Shown in pieces: positions 25,489 through 38,640 of a stretch of DNA of 64,000 nucleotides. Source of the DNA: Silene latifolia (lineage: Eukaryota; Streptophyta; Magnoliopsida; Caryophyllales; Caryophyllaceae). The translations under genes were made by a program, and so were the position numbers. The first letter of the stretch is position 1, and each line of letters opens with the position of its first letter. Under the pieces are notes generated by a model, which saw nothing but the letters and a program-made list of their open reading frames with translations, searched no databases and was not told where the DNA came from. The stretch is taken from NCBI RefSeq assembly GCF_048544455.1, contig NC_133529.1, forward strand, positions 53,873,401-53,937,400. Reading direction: 5' to 3'.

Positions 25489-27183
25489 CCAATTTATTGT
25501 GGAAACTTGGAAACCGTTCGAATACCTCGTGCCATGTCAAGACACAAAGTAATGACATGAACACTAAGAACTTGTTACCTTAGCATTCTATGTCTAGAAT
25601 GACTCTCGAGATCCCAATGGACATGGATGTCCAGAAATAATCGGAGTAAGGGGTGAGGGTACGTATCAGAAAGTTCTTTAATTCGAACACCTAATCCCGC
25701 CCGCCTCGATAGCGGCCTCTACTAATGATTAGGGAAGTCGTTCATATTTGATATGTCGTCGATGTAATGCATGCAATGCAACAAACATGAATTAATCCTA
25801 GCATGTCAAATTAGACTATATCGGTTAACACGTGTTTTAGCAAACAATTTGGTCGAAGTAGATGTTAGATTCAATACATGTGAATGCCATACAATTAAAT
25901 CATACATAATAATAATTATGATAAATGAATTACAATAATTAAAATTACAAAAATTACAAGATTTATTTGATCTACGTCAAAAGCACGCTCAAAGACGGGA
26001 TTTCGAAGAAGAAAATAAAAGGAAAATAAATTTAGAATTAAAATATGAAAATATGTCAGATTAGAGGTGATAATATAAATAATAGTTGATTTAAACCGTT
26101 ATTAGGAGCTACGTCAAAGCGAGAAAGAGATCATAGGCATAAACCAACCCAGAATAGGCGCAGCATCTGGTGCGTCCTCTGGAAGAGGCGCAACACTTCA
26201 TGCGTCTATTCTCGAGCTGGGTTCTGGTTGTGAAGTCAGAATCGCAACACTGTTATTGTTCGTTGGTAGATTTAAGAAGGATTATCGATATTAGACTCGA
26301 ATTGAAGTGTTTTAACCGATTATATGTATCTACGAAAGTCATAAAACGAATTAAAACTAGAAATTACAGCGGTTTACATGATTATAATTATACGATGAAC
26401 TCGTGTCGGAAATACAAAAAGGCGAAACTTGAGGTTAGATTAAGACGAAACTGGACAGATAAGATTTGGAAGAAAACTTATGTATCAAATTGGGACTCCA
26501 AAACCTTGACATTAACAAGTCAAAACCCCGAAGAATCGATTTGAATTAAAACGGCAAAAATCCGCAAGTATTAAATTACTCGGGATTAAGGACGAATTAA
26601 GCATTGTAATTAAAAGGGAGTTGTAAAAATATGATTTATATACTTAAATAACAAAGAGAACAAAGGAAAATGAAAGAATAATAAAAGGAGGAAATTTGCA
26701 GGAAGTCGAGGAAGAAGAAGAAGAGCAGGAGCAGCAGGCAGCCTATGGAAGAGGCGCAGCAAGGCTGTGATCCTTCCTGAAGACCCAGTTGTTGCTGCGT
26801 TTCTTCTCGACGTCGGACCTCTGCTGTTTCGTAAAAGCGGCTTTAAAAGGTAGATTTTAAATCGGTTTTCGAATGTTCTCTTGATATAGATTTACATTAA
26901 TTGATACAAAATAAAAGTACAATAATAAAATGGGATTTACGCCCTCAGACTTACATGTTTGACGAAACGAGATTGACTAAAGTTATCATTTAGTGATTGC
27001 TTGACTCGAATATGCGTGGAAAGTGCCCTCGTTAGAGGATTTAGTAGATTGATTAGGTTGATTAAAGGTGAAGTTGGTCAAGTTGGTCGGTCTATGCAAT
27101 ATGACTGGGACTCAGAATGATCTGAGCTTACGTGGTCGATTGATCAAGCACGTAGGCGTCGAAAGGCAATAGAGTAGTCTAGA

Positions 27184-27186
<3 letters not shown>

Positions 27187-27246
<60 letters not shown>
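27187..27246. repeat. (GA)n microsatellite in LTR B
   Basis: About 58 bp of AG repeat lies just downstream (minus strand) of the putative TATA box. Confidence 0.95.
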
Positions 27247-27249
<3 letters not shown>

Positions 27250-27251
27250 AA

Positions 27252-27265
27252 GGCCTCTATTTATA
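27252..27265 (-). promoter_or_regulatory. Putative LTR B TATA box
   Basis: The minus strand reads TATAAATAGAGGCC, about 80 bp downstream of the hairpin module at 27346-27418. The same TATAAATAGAGGC occurs on the plus strand at 58001, upstream of an antisense reading frame. Confidence 0.6.
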
Positions 27266-27345
27266 CGAAACATATGGAAGAGTTTTGGAATGACACGGAT
27301 TTAGAAACAAATCTCGAAAATATTCTGGAAAATGCGAAAAGAGGA

Positions 27346-27418
27346 CTGGAGAAGAGGCGCAGCAACTGCTGCGTTTCTTCGAATAGGCGCAGCATTTGCT
27401 GCGTCTTTTCTCCAGCGG
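27346..27418. repeat. Paired GAGGCGCAGC/GCTGCG hairpin module
   Basis: Two short hairpins, each GGCGCAGC-NNN-GCTGCG-like, lie side by side and are enclosed by CTGGAGAAGA and TTTTCTCCAG, so the whole also folds as a larger inverted repeat. Related modules occur at about 26154-26214, 26748-26805, 28583-28652 and 57887-57962. Confidence 0.85.
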
Positions 27419-27824
27419 TTTCCTCCTCGTCAAGAAAGATTTCCGCGTTTTATTATAGAATTTCGGTAGATTTACACTTCCTTATTCCATGAAACACAAT
27501 ATTAAGGTAGATAATCACTTAAAATATTAATTTTAATTAGGAATAAATATCTAGAGAATTCTAGAACATTCCGGAATATTCCGACTCGGCATTTAAACGG
27601 TTTCTAGAAAATGAAGCGGTTTTTTACATGGACTCCAAATGAACTCTAATTGCTGTCAAAACGACCGTATTGGTGCGTAGATGATGACCCAGGGGTTGAA
27701 TCGAGTGTTTGAGCTATCACTTGACGATGAAATTACGGACTGTTATAAATCGTTCCGCGTATCAAACATGCGGTCCAATCATCACTGGGTGGTTGGCGGG
27801 AGGTGTGGAAATTAGGTATCTACA

Positions 27825-27839
27825 GAGCCCCCCCTTTGA
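27825..27839 (-). promoter_or_regulatory. Polypurine tract next to LTR B
   Basis: The minus strand reads TCAAAGGGGGGGCTC directly before TGTAGATACC. It makes LTR B the 3' LTR of the element whose interior continues from 27840 upward. Confidence 0.72.
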
Positions 27840-28137
27840 CTGAGGCTTGGACAAGGAAAAATTCAAAGTATAACCATCTAGTCAATCGAAGATTACAACC
27901 TGACGACTATGGCGACGCGAGGCGGCTCAAGGGGTCTGAACCAAGGAGTTGTCGTCGGGAAACTTTTAGAGTCTGTCAACTATCGGGAAGGGTCGTTTAA
28001 AGTCCATTAGACTACGTAAGGAAGCTCGCTAGCCGTAAGAAGAAATCATACCTGAGACACCCCTGGGTGAAGGATTCGAAGGTACAAATACTCTTCGGAG
28101 AATTTTATCTTAAACTCCGTGGGGAAGAATCATACGT

Positions 28138-28325
28138 TGAGTCGACAACGGCGCGTCCTTGGTTTCGCTGAGAAGAAAATAATAGATCGACAACGACGCG
28201 TCCTTGGCATCGCTGAGGAAAATAAAGGTGTTTTATCGATAACGGTGCGTCCTTGGCACCACTGAGGAAAATAAAGGTGTTTGATTGACAATGGCGCGTC
28301 CTTGGCACTGCTGAGGAGAAAATCC
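28138..28325. repeat. Minisatellite of about four units
   Basis: The words CGACAACGGCGCGTCCTTGG and CGCTGAGGA(A)AATAA recur about every 45-62 bp, four times. The region 27840-28137 is related to the start of the internal region next to LTR A (words such as GTAAGAAGAAATCATACCTG are shared). Confidence 0.85.
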
Positions 28326-28582
28326 GCTCAGGTCGTCGCAAGCGAAATTCCGATAAAGAGGAGAAGCCCATGAACTCTATTTAGTGATCATGAATTCTAG
28401 CTGGGGAATAAAATGTCGTGGTTGTTTGTAGTCTGTTGAAGAGAAAATGTCGATTCGGATGAAGAGAACGTCCAAAAAGGAGCCATATGTTGGATAAGAT
28501 GTCGGGGAAGAGCCGCACGAAGCCCGAGCCCACAAATAACGAACTTATAACGAATTTTAATGAATCTCGGCTGGAAACTCGC

Positions 28583-28652
28583 TGAGGAAGAGGCGCAGCA
28601 AAAACTGCAACCCTTAGAAGAGGCGCAGCAAATGTTGCGTCTTCTCCCGAGC
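28583..28652. repeat. GAGGCGCAGC hairpin module upstream of the PMD reading frame
   Basis: It has the same double-hairpin layout as in LTR B, here about 760 bp before the PMD start codon and outside the LTR. 28653-29413 shows no gene; a TATATA word lies at about 28868. Confidence 0.75.
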
Positions 28653-29674
28653 TCACCCCTGTCTAGGTAAATCTCGACTTATGCCGTGTTTGTTTTTATT
28701 TCAAAAACACAAACCTATTTTGTTTTCTTTACAAAACCCAACCAAATGCCAACCAAATTCCGTCAAAACTTGATCAAAACTTGCCATAAATCATGACTAA
28801 TCGAGGTATGTGTCTTGTACTTGCTTTATTTTGTATTTGAGCTTTGATTTGGGTCGAAAAATTAGGGTTTATATACCCATTTCGTAAAAAAATTTGGGGC
28901 TTTCGTCCCAAATGAATTTGTCTCATGAAATTGATATTAGAAATGAGTAATTGATCATGTTAGGAATATAACCATGTATCTCTTTCAAATTTTCTTCAAG
29001 TATTAAAGATTTGAGCCCAAAATGAGACAGTTTCTTGCTAAACCGCAAAACCCTTCGAAAATGGCTCTATGCTAGTCCATTTTTTATGAAGCTTGATGTT
29101 TTGGAACCCTTGAGTAATGGGTAAACTTGTTGTTATGGCAGATTTTCAATTTGTGACAGCTTCTCCGGGACACTTTTGTATGGCATAATTGTTATTGTAG
29201 CGAAATGCTGCCGAATTTTCGACTCAAACCCGCAACTAGGCTTAAATTTAGACTTGTCTTGACTTAACCTACCACATATGTGGTCGGGCTTGGAAAATCC
29301 GACCAAAGATGGCTAGAAAGGCCGTTTTTAAATGCTTGAAACGCTTGAAAATGCTTGAAAATGTGTTTAACATCGCTTTGTTTACTTCGATTTTGTAGAG
29401 GATATTCCTTCTATGTCGGGGAGAGGCCCCATAGACACTGACTTTGACCCTTCTACCGCACAGGAGATGGAGGAGGATATAGAGGAGGAGGTCCCGCAGA
29501 GGGCCAATGTAGGACAAGGCGGCCGTCAGCTCGCAGGAGTGCCTGAGTGGGCCGAGAAATGGGATGGTAGACATCTCATTTGGGCGGCGGAGAGCCACCT
29601 ATCGTATAGGACGGCAAGGAGCATGGTAATCCTTCAGCTTGTCATTCCCTTATTCATTTATTTCTTACACGTTT

Positions 29675-32214
29675 TGTAATACCCCGTATTTTAATGATAA
29701 GTTATGAGAATAGTTTATGTAATTTAATAATTAATTAAAGGCATTTCTAATAATGAATTACAAATAAGACGATAATTAAATAATAAAATAAGTAAAACAA
29801 GTCGGGAATTGGGCTTAGCTAATAATTGAGTATTGGACCATGTGACATTAAGTAATTGGACTGAAATTTAGTATAATAAGGTTAGAGTATAATCGGGATT
29901 TGCATCGGAAAATAATTATAATATAATATGGAAATGTAGTAATTATATTATTACTAATAATAATTTATGACAATAATAAATTAGTAAAGATAAAATAAGG
30001 GAATCCTACCTATGATATATGTAATAATAATAATATAATTGTGATAATAATAATATAATGATAATTATAATAATAGTAATTCCTATATTAATTGGAATAG
30101 GTAAATTAAGATAGTTTCCTAATCGACCTCGCTTTCTCTATAATCTTACACTATAAATACCACCTTAAATCTGAGAAATAATTCATAAATTAAAAGAAGG
30201 AGCTTTTGGAGACGGAATTAGCAAGCGGTAATTAATAAGTAACAATTTCTAATCTTGTTTTATTTTCTTACACAGCTGAATGTCAGACGATCTTAAGACA
30301 CTTAGAAACTGACCCAAACCTTGACGGAATGAGACCAAACCTTGGGAGGTGGTTCGTGGGGTTGCAAGGGTTCGAATGGGTGTGGTAGTGGTGTCTAGGA
30401 AGACCTAGGGTGGCGATGGCAGGTGGCTAAAGGTGGCTGGTCAGGGGGTGTTGCGGGATTGGGTCGTGGGTGATTGTAGTGGGTAATTGAACTCTCTAAT
30501 GGCCGAGTCTTGACCTGGGCATGGTAGGGTTGTGATGGGGGGGAGGCAGTCGACCACAATGGAGGTGTTTTCGTGGCGTCAGGTGGCGGCTGGTGTTGGT
30601 GGTGGCCGGAATTCCGTGAAAACAGGGGAGAGCAGGGGATTTGTCGCGGTTGTTTTAAGACGAGCGTCGTGGTTGTGTTTCTCACCTCGAGTGAGGATGG
30701 GAGGTACCATTAGAACCGTATTAGACCAAGGGTGGCAATGGTGGTGGCCGTTGGATGTGGGAGTGGCTGTAGTGGTCGTGGTAGGGAGTTTTATACACGA
30801 TGGATGGTGGTGGTTGGTTGTTATTGGCGAGTGGAGAAGGGGGTTAGGGCATGCGTTTATGGGCTGCCGGGAGTGTTTTGATGGGTGGTTATGGGATGGT
30901 TGGATGGGCCGTGGTGTAGGGAGGTGGTAGGCTGATTGGGTGGTGGTCGTGGTGGTCAGTGGTGTCGGTTTTGGGTGTGTTTATAGGGGTGTGTGTACAC
31001 GGTTTCTAAACCATGTATTGGGGGTTTTTGTGTGTTTGTTTTGTGACGGGTTTTAAGTGGGTAATTCGGGTGAGTCGGGTTCGTAATTGAATCGGGTTTT
31101 TAATTATCATAAACCTTTAATAATTATAATAATAATTAATTTGAATAACTAAATAAAAGGAATAAATAAATGAATAAATAAGTAAAGTTAGTAATTATAA
31201 TTGTTGTAATTTTTATTGTTATATAGGTGACGGAAATTGTGAAGAGTTTAAAATCGGATTTGTTCGCTTTAATTATTGGATTGCGTAATTGGAGTGCTTG
31301 CTTGCCAGGTAGGAATTTCCTACTCAACTCGGGTTTTTATTATTAAGTGAATGGATGTTTAAATGTGACGGTTGATGAGAATAAGATTAACAATTGTGAT
31401 TTATTATTGGAATAGAGTAATTGTGTATGTTAAATTGTTGGTTGAGCAGTAAGACGGGATTGTCATTGAGTATTGGATTGTTGGAGAGTTGATTATTTAG
31501 TTGAGCATAACACGGAGGGTGTTACTGCCAGTTGTGCATAACGAGCAATCGTTACTGCCAGATGAGCATAGTAAGTAATTACTACTGCCAGTGATAGTTG
31601 TGCATAGTAAGTAATTACTACTGCCAGTTGAGCATGGTATGAAAATACCACTGCCAGTTGAGTTGAGCATAGCACGGTGTTAAGGGAGTTGTGCTACTGC
31701 CAGAGACGTAAGTGAATTGTACTGATGAAGTGATGAGAATTTGAAGGATGTTTATTTTGGTTGGATTATTATTATTGTTGTTTAGTTTTATTCCTACTCA
31801 ACCATTGGTTGACGTGTTTGCTTCTGTGTCAAAATAAAATTGATGCCTGCTTTAATTGATGGCATCCTGTGGTGAACCATTTAATATTTCCGGTTAAATG
31901 GGGAGCAGATTTAAATAGCAGGTTTTGAGTTAGCTGGATATGGGAGCTTGGGCGTGTGAGCTTTCGGACCTGCAGGAGTCTAGATCACAAATGTAGTTAT
32001 ATCACTTTATTTATTTCCGCTGCGAGTTGTAATTATTTTATTTTAAGTTTTAGTTAGTTAAATTGTAATAAACATGAATTCACTAAAGTTTTAATTTAAA
32101 GTACTTTGGTTTGTTGTACTTTGTTATACACTACCTCGGGAAACCGAGATGGTAACAGTCCTATTTATTTGGGAATGTCTAGCTAAAGGCTCCTAAATAA
32201 ATGGGGGTGTTACA
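29675..32214 (+). mobile_element. Tekay-like solo LTR in a PMD intron
   Basis: It begins TGTAATACCCCG and ends GGGGGTGTTACA, with the 5-bp duplication CGTTT at 29670-29674 and 32215-32219. No gag, pol or primer site lies inside, so it is a 2.5-kb solo LTR. Its last 80 bp match the style of the chromovirus LTRs at 41136-57812 (CCTCGG-GAAA-CCGAGATGGTAA). G/T-rich frames at 30395-30930 are not credited as genes. Confidence 0.9.
31508..31696 (+). repeat. Tandem hairpins with covarying stems, several with GNRA loops
   Basis: Six units share flanks (G)AGCA and CTGCCAGTTG. The stems are all 6 bp but differ in most units: TAACAC/GTGTTA (31508-31524), TAACGA-GCAA-TCGTTA (31539-31554), TAGTAA-GTAA-TTACTA (31569-31584 and 31605-31620), TGGTAT-GAAA-ATACCA (31635-31650) and TAGCAC/GTGCTA (31670-31696, 15-nt loop). 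Confidence 0.93.
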
Positions 32215-32329
32215 CGTTTTATGCTAAAGAAAGCTTTCTTTTGAATTGACGCAGGAGGCTAGGAATATGAGGTCCTTCTCTGGTTATACAATGATCATAG
32301 ACGCCTTCGGGAAGCTGTCGGAGGATGAA

Positions 32330-33369
32330 GTAAAACTCTCTAGACTCGAGTTTTGATTAAAAAGGACTCGATTTGGACAGTGAAAGGAACTGTTTAATTG
32401 TGACAAAAATGACTAAAAACTAAACAGGAACTCCGAGGACTGCAATCGAACAGTCGACAGAACTGTTTATAACCACGGTTTTCTGAACTCTACAATCGAA
32501 TAGAGGAAAAGACGTGATTGGGATATGACTTAATCCAAGCACTAAGCCACTAGACTAAGCCTAAGGATAATTTCAAGCACTAAGCAAAGAAATTACCCAA
32601 ACCTCAAGCACTAAGCAAAGAGGACTATTCAAGCACTAAGCAAAGAATAGGTTTTGATGAAGAAAATACTTGGTTTCATACTCATTCTTTAATTCACTCA
32701 ATCTGATTTGTTATAAGGCAAAAGAGCTCCTTTTATAGAGGCTCACAAATCATCTAGGTCATTCATCTAACATTAGATCCTAAGGCCATAAATTAAAGAG
32801 AAACAACTAAATCCTAGTCATCCATCTAAGACTTAATCTAAAGGCTACAAATTAAAGAGGAACAAAACAAAAGCCAAGCAATCCTCACTATCCATCTAAC
32901 CTAGCATCTAAGGGTCCAAAAGACCCTAGAAAACCGGTACAAGAGGTGGACCAAGGCCTTACACAAAACTCTTACACAAATTGAAAAACAAATGCTAAAA
33001 ACAAGGAAAGTAAACTAGTAAGACAATGAGGATTTAAACATAGAGGAAGACCCTTTTGGAAGCTTCATGGTCCGGCCACCCAAGCATAAAGGAGCTAGAT
33101 CATGTAAGAAAAACTCAAGGGATGGTCTTGGCCAAATTGGGAAGCTTTGAAAGCGACCTTTGTCCTTGTGTTGCAAACCGTGCAAATAAGGGGCCACCGG
33201 TTTTGTTCTTGTTTCTTCCCTTGATTTGTTCCTTTCCAAGACAAAACATCCTAGCCAAAAATACTCTAAACTTTCCATGGAAGATTTCTAGGCCATAAAA
33301 TGCCTCATATTCTTAGACGAATTTCAGATTGGACCCTATTTCGACCAAAGGACCAAAACCGGGTCCATG
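32330..33369. other. Unclassified insertion in the PMD gene
   Basis: It interrupts the PMD frame between the exon ending at 32327 and the one resuming near 33370. The word CAAGCACTAAGCAAAGA recurs four times at about 32555-32650. There is no transposase or polymerase and no clear terminal repeats. It may be a decayed solo LTR or a large intron. No gene is seen. Confidence 0.45.
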
Positions 33370-36300
33370 GGGGTTTATTGTGGACTATTTTTGCTTCAGA
33401 GGAGGAGAAGGCTATCATCGAGCGGGGAGACTTTGGTGCTTTGGAACGAGGCTGGAGGGAGATCAAGGAGAGGAAGATTCGGGCTAACCTCAGCCTGATT
33501 TGAGCCTTTTTTGATCGATTCTGGGACACGGCCTCGACTTTCCATATGCCTTTTGTAGAGATCGGGGTCACCTTGGAAGACTACGGGATTATCTCAGGTC
33601 TGCCGTGTGGAGAGGAGCCATTGGTGCAGCCGTTGGCGGCCATGAGAGTAGACTTGGCCGAGGGGATGAGTCTGGTTGGCTAGAACCTGGCTAAGGGTGT
33701 GGCCCAGGTTTCTGGTTTGGTGCCGAGTACCTACATCAGAGACTATTTGGGTGGTAAGGTTCCGGCGAGAGTGAAGATGGATGGACACATTGGGCCTCCA
33801 CCACCTTGTACTGCTGAGCAGCGGGCCCGTTTGTGGTTGTGGTTGTGGTGGTTCTTATCTTCGATTTACTTCGGAGACAAGGGGGAGAGGCTATCGACAA
33901 ATCTTCTTCCATCTCTTTCTGAATTGAGTAGCCTAGGTCGCTGGGACTGGGTTACCCCTAGTTTTACGGTCCTCTCGCGCTATATGAGGGCCATGGTCCA
34001 TCCGGAGCTGATGGAGAAGGGGACTTCTCCTGCCACTGTCGGTCCTGGATTCCTCTTGGAGGTATGAACCTTTCTTGAAAATATGAAAGATCATTTTTTT
34101 AGAAAACGATTTGTAATAATTATTATTTTGCCTGCAGGCGTGGGTGTACTCTTACTTCCCTGGCTTTGTGCCCACGAGGGCGGAGGACGTACCGAGAGCG
34201 TACCCTGTCGTGAGGGACTGGGTAGTGTGTCGTGAGAAGAGCCAGCGGTCTTCTTATGATGTTTGTCGGGGGGCATGAATGCCCTGAAGTTAGACAGCGT
34301 AAGTGTCTTTGATCTTCATTTTATTTTTCCTTTATTTAGAGATGATCATAGGAATGACCCCTCGTTTTCTTGCTTTAGTAGGTGTCCAGGCCCTGGGAGA
34401 GCTACTCTGGGGCTCCAGCCTTTGTCGCTAAGGTTCTCCATCCCCGGAGTTCGAGTAGGTTCCTGTTGACGACGCCCAAGGGGCCTGTGTGGTACTTGGG
34501 TGAGCGTTTGACTCGGCAGTGCTCTCGTCACACTTTTACGGTTCCCATCGACCCTCCACGGACGATGTTTAAGGAGCCTTCAGAGGCTGAGATGGCAGCT
34601 TGTTGGAGTATGTGTCCTCGACAATACTGTGATCACATGTTTAAATCTCATAATAAGAATACGTAAGAGATGATTCAATTATATAGTCAACTGATCAACA
34701 TTAATCGGTAATGATTGGCTAACTAGAGTTTGACATTACTGTCGTTTGACGGTGGTGATCAGTTGATCCCTTAAGGTCACACCTATAGGACGATTCCCAA
34801 ACAGAAAAGTTAAAAAATCGTATATTGATACGGATTAATTAAATGCTTAAATTGAACAAATTTATTTAAAAGTGAGAATTATATATCTTATTGTAATGTG
34901 ATTAAATAAGATTCAATTTAGTAATTAATTTGTTATATTACTAAAATTAATTAATGTTTATGAAACACTAGAGATAAGAGTAATTAGTTAGTTATAATTA
35001 CAAGATGTTGTAGATTATATTAACTAGACTTAATGTAACCCATTTTATATACATGTAATTCACTACTACAAAATAAGCCCAAGAAACCGGTTAAAAAAGG
35101 CCTTAGAAACCGATTTATAACCGTTCTCTAGCTCATAGGTGTCTTAGCCTAAGAGACCGGTTATTTAAACCGGTTTCTTTGCTTATGTCAAAGAGACCTG
35201 TTTTGTGCAGAAACCGATTTCTTTGAAAACAGATAAGAGACCAGTTATTGGCCAAAACCAGTTTCATTGCTTGTTATCTTTAAAACCAGTGATTGAATAA
35301 AACGGGTTTCTCTGATCCTATCTTTGAAATCAGGTGTGGGCGAAAACTGGTTTCTTAGGTTTTATTTAAAACAAAAAAAATTACAACTAAAAAATGTCAA
35401 GACCTACATAATTTTATTCAAAAATTACAATTAATAAAACATTACAATTGTCAAACTACATTATCACCATCAACTTCCTAAATCAACCAATCTAAAAGTT
35501 ATATTCGGATTCGTATAAACTAAACCATAATTACAAAAAGGAATAAATTTATCGAAAAAATAACTCTCCAAGTTAACCTTCTCGTTGAAATCATCTAATA
35601 CCCAAACTCGAAGTGAAATCAGTGGCCTCCCCTTGCACAAAGGGAAAAAAACAAACAGCAAAAAATATCTGGAAAATGGAGAGAGAGAAAGGGGATCTAA
35701 AACCCCTAAATTGATCTATCCTGATTAGCAAAGTCCAACTAATTTAAGTCGAATACTTCAATCACAACAACTATGCTATATTTCTCTTTAAATAACAACA
35801 ACAAAATCATACAACATCAATCGCACTCAACTAATTAAGCACAAATTTGCCCATAAACCCTAACTAATTGCCTGAACCCAATATGATTCAGGTAGTGCTG
35901 GTCTGACGATACCTCAGCCATAATGAGATAATACTCCTAGGCAACGACAAAATCAATCCCCATTGTAGGAGAGAAAAAGGAAATTTCGGAATCCAATAGC
36001 AAAGGAATTACTTCCTACTCTTTGGCAAAAAATTATAACTGTAATAACTAGTTTCAGGTTCAACGAATTGCAAATATTATTATATATAAAGTTTTAAGTC
36101 ATAATAATGTACTCTCTTTACATACATTGTCATAGAAATTCCAAGCCACGATCCTATAGTTGATAGAAGAAAGAAGGAAATCGACATTTTTAATGATAAC
36201 CATATCAAGGACTGGACAACATACTCTTAACAAAATATACTTGATAAGAACAAGAGTATGCATACCTATTTGTCGGTAGTTTGAAAGATGAATGTACCCA

Positions 36301-37146
36301 AAATCTGATCCTGATGCAAGCAATCACAACACCAATTAAAATGCTCCTTGTACAATGTAGCTATAAGTAGAACACTTGAATGTGAAAGTAAAACACATCA
36401 TTAATTAAGGAGTATACATGTGACAGTAAGACTTGGATGCCAAATAATTTGGTCAACTTAACAGCTCTTTCAGACCCACGAACGAACTCAACCTGCTCCA
36501 ACAACAACAATAAAAACGTAATCGATGCCTCAAGGGCTCCCACAAATAGCGAAGGAAGGAGTTAGACAAAACATTACGAAGCCTTACCTTAGCATGTAAT
36601 ACTACAAGAACACTCTGTGCTTTTCCATTTTGTTCTTTATCATTAACATATCATCAATATACTACATTCGGACGCAACTAAACAGAAAAATTTCTAGTTT
36701 TTCAATGAAAATAGAATTTTAAGACTTGATACATGACATCTAAGCATAGGATCTAAGGTGAAAAAGCAACTCAAATTGAGGTACATGTATTATGTATGCT
36801 ACTCTTTGACTCCAAGCATTTTGTTCAAGCTGCTACATCAATATACCTACAAGATTATTTAAGGTCCTGCCTTTAGACTGTGAAGAATTGTCTTTAGATT
36901 GTAAGGAACTCGTCAACCTTGTTTATGTAGAACTCATAAACCGCAAAGGAATTCCAAAACCTATTAATCTATTATACTGGCAAGCTCGTCTGTGTGACCT
37001 TCTGTAGCACCACAATCCAGGCTCACAAAGTCTGCTTTGAATATTCAAAAATTAGTCACACACCAATACTAAAAATAGTAGCTTTATTCTCAACAGCAAC
37101 TATTGTTTATTTGCAAATTCTTATTTGCGACGGGTACTATTCGTTT

Positions 37147-37283
37147 CAAATAAGAGACGGGCCAAATGTGACCATTTTATGAGAAAATGTGACCATTTTT
37201 TCATAGGTAACATTTTATGAACAGTTTATGAGTGGTTACATTTTATCAAAAAGTGGTCACATCTGGCCGTCTCTTATTTGTGA
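37147..37283. mobile_element. Foldback MITE
   Basis: CAAATAAGAGACGGGCCAAA at 37147 is matched by the inverse of TGGCCGTCTCTTATTTG at about 37264-37281, and GTGACCA words inside extend the arms. Outer arms with GACGGGTACTATT and ACCGTCACAAGGGAG extend to about 37125-37300. It has no coding capacity. Confidence 0.75.
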
Positions 37284-38191
37284 CCGTCACAAGGGAGACT
37301 TATTGTTATTTATTTGATCAAACTAGGGATTACAAGAGCTATATTATTGTAAAAAAAAAATAGAGCACTCTACATATGAAAGTGAACCAACAACTTAATC
37401 AAAGCTAAAAGCTATTTATCTACACTACATTGAAAGCATGTTTACTTCATTTCTATAGCTTTGATGCCTTCAGGCGACTAAAATGAACAGACTTGATTGA
37501 GTACATCAGTTACATGCCTAAGTATAGTGAATCAAGCGGACTAAGTTGAGCATCATTCACAATCGATAGTTCTTGAACTTCAGCAAAAAACCACAGCATA
37601 CTTTGCAAATAACACTATCATTTATCACTAATTCATATTCATATAAGCATATAAGCATAATTAGAGTAGATAATTACATATAAACGGAATTGAATCTAAA
37701 ACCCCTAAATTACTCGACCCCTAATAAGCAAATCTAATTAATTTAATCTAACACTTCAAACTATCATTAAATAACAATAGTGAAAGCATACAGCATCCGA
37801 ATTAGGCATAAATCGAAATCCCTATAAACCCTACCTAATTAAAATGAAATTGGTGAAAAACTATGAATACCTATTATCAAAGAGGAACCGTCTTACAGGA
37901 GATGCAACCGATATGAAGCCGCAGTAAAGGTAGCTTGGGCGTGCGTATGGCGACCTTGTGCAAGTGCGTAATCAACAACCGTAAATGTCGCCTTGTGAGA
38001 GTGTGGTTTATTGGTGGCATCTGGGCTAGATTGGGTGGTCGGCGAATAAGCGAGATTTGGTGGTGGCAGGGTAAGACGATGGGCTGAGATGCGATAATGC
38101 GAGTGGTGCGGCGGCGTCGCCATTTTCGATATGTGAGGAGGTTTATTTGGTAAACCGTTTTTAATTTGATGATGAAGTTCGACAAATCTTA

Positions 38192-38640
38192 TCTTTATTA
38201 ATTCAGAAGACAATGTTGAAGGAGAATGCGCCACATCATTTGTACAATTTTTTTTTTAAAATTCAGGTTATGGTGGCCCGTTGGTGTGCAAAGAATTTAT
38301 TTCTTCAAATCGTCTGTCAATACAACCATGCGACAATTTCTGTCTTAAAAAATAAATTATGAAATAATTACATACAATCAGAATAAATAAAATTAATTGC
38401 ATATAATCGGAATGAATTACAAATCGTAAAAAATGAAATAAATTACATATAATTGGAATGAATTACATAATTAATAATAAAATTACATAATTAATAATAA
38501 AATTACATAATTACGAGAATAATTACATTTAATTACGGGAATGAATTACATATAATCGGAATATATTACATAAATTAATGAAATTAATTATTACAAACAA
38601 TGCGAATAAATTAAATAACTTAAATAATTTTTAAAACTAG
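38192..38640 (+). mobile_element. Helitron-related fragment
   Basis: It starts A|TCTTTATTAATTCAGAAGACAATG and continues through GCGCCACATCA, AAATTCAGGTTATGGTGGCCC, and GGAATGAATTACA words. These match, in opposite orientation, the 5' half of the Helitron at 60217-61634. No terminal hairpin is seen here. A short tandem repeat with the word TTACATAATTAATAATAAAA lies at about 38461-38515. Confidence 0.65.

Larger units (their letters stand above)
25491..27824 (-). mobile_element. Ogre/Tat-like LTR B
   Basis: The minus strand begins TGTAGATACCTAATTTCC at 27824 and ends at the primer site at 25488. It is about 2.3 kb. It shares only short blocks with LTR A (for example CGGCCTCTACTAATGATTA at about 25713 versus the copy at 17949), so it belongs to a different family or subfamily. 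It contains three GAGGCGCAGC hairpin modules (about 26154, 26748 and 27346), a (GA)n tract and a minus-strand TATA box. Confidence 0.75.

Noticed and set aside
27184..27492. Arg-Glu repeat frame
   Set aside because: Translation of the (GA)n microsatellite in LTR B.
30395..30930. Gly/Trp/Val-rich and Pro/His-rich opposing frames
   Set aside because: They lie in a solo LTR with GGTGG-biased composition and show no domain.
33699..34067. Stand-alone small gene
   Set aside because: It is in frame with the PMD exon on both sides of a TAG and carries PMD sequence, so it was merged into the PMD pseudogene.
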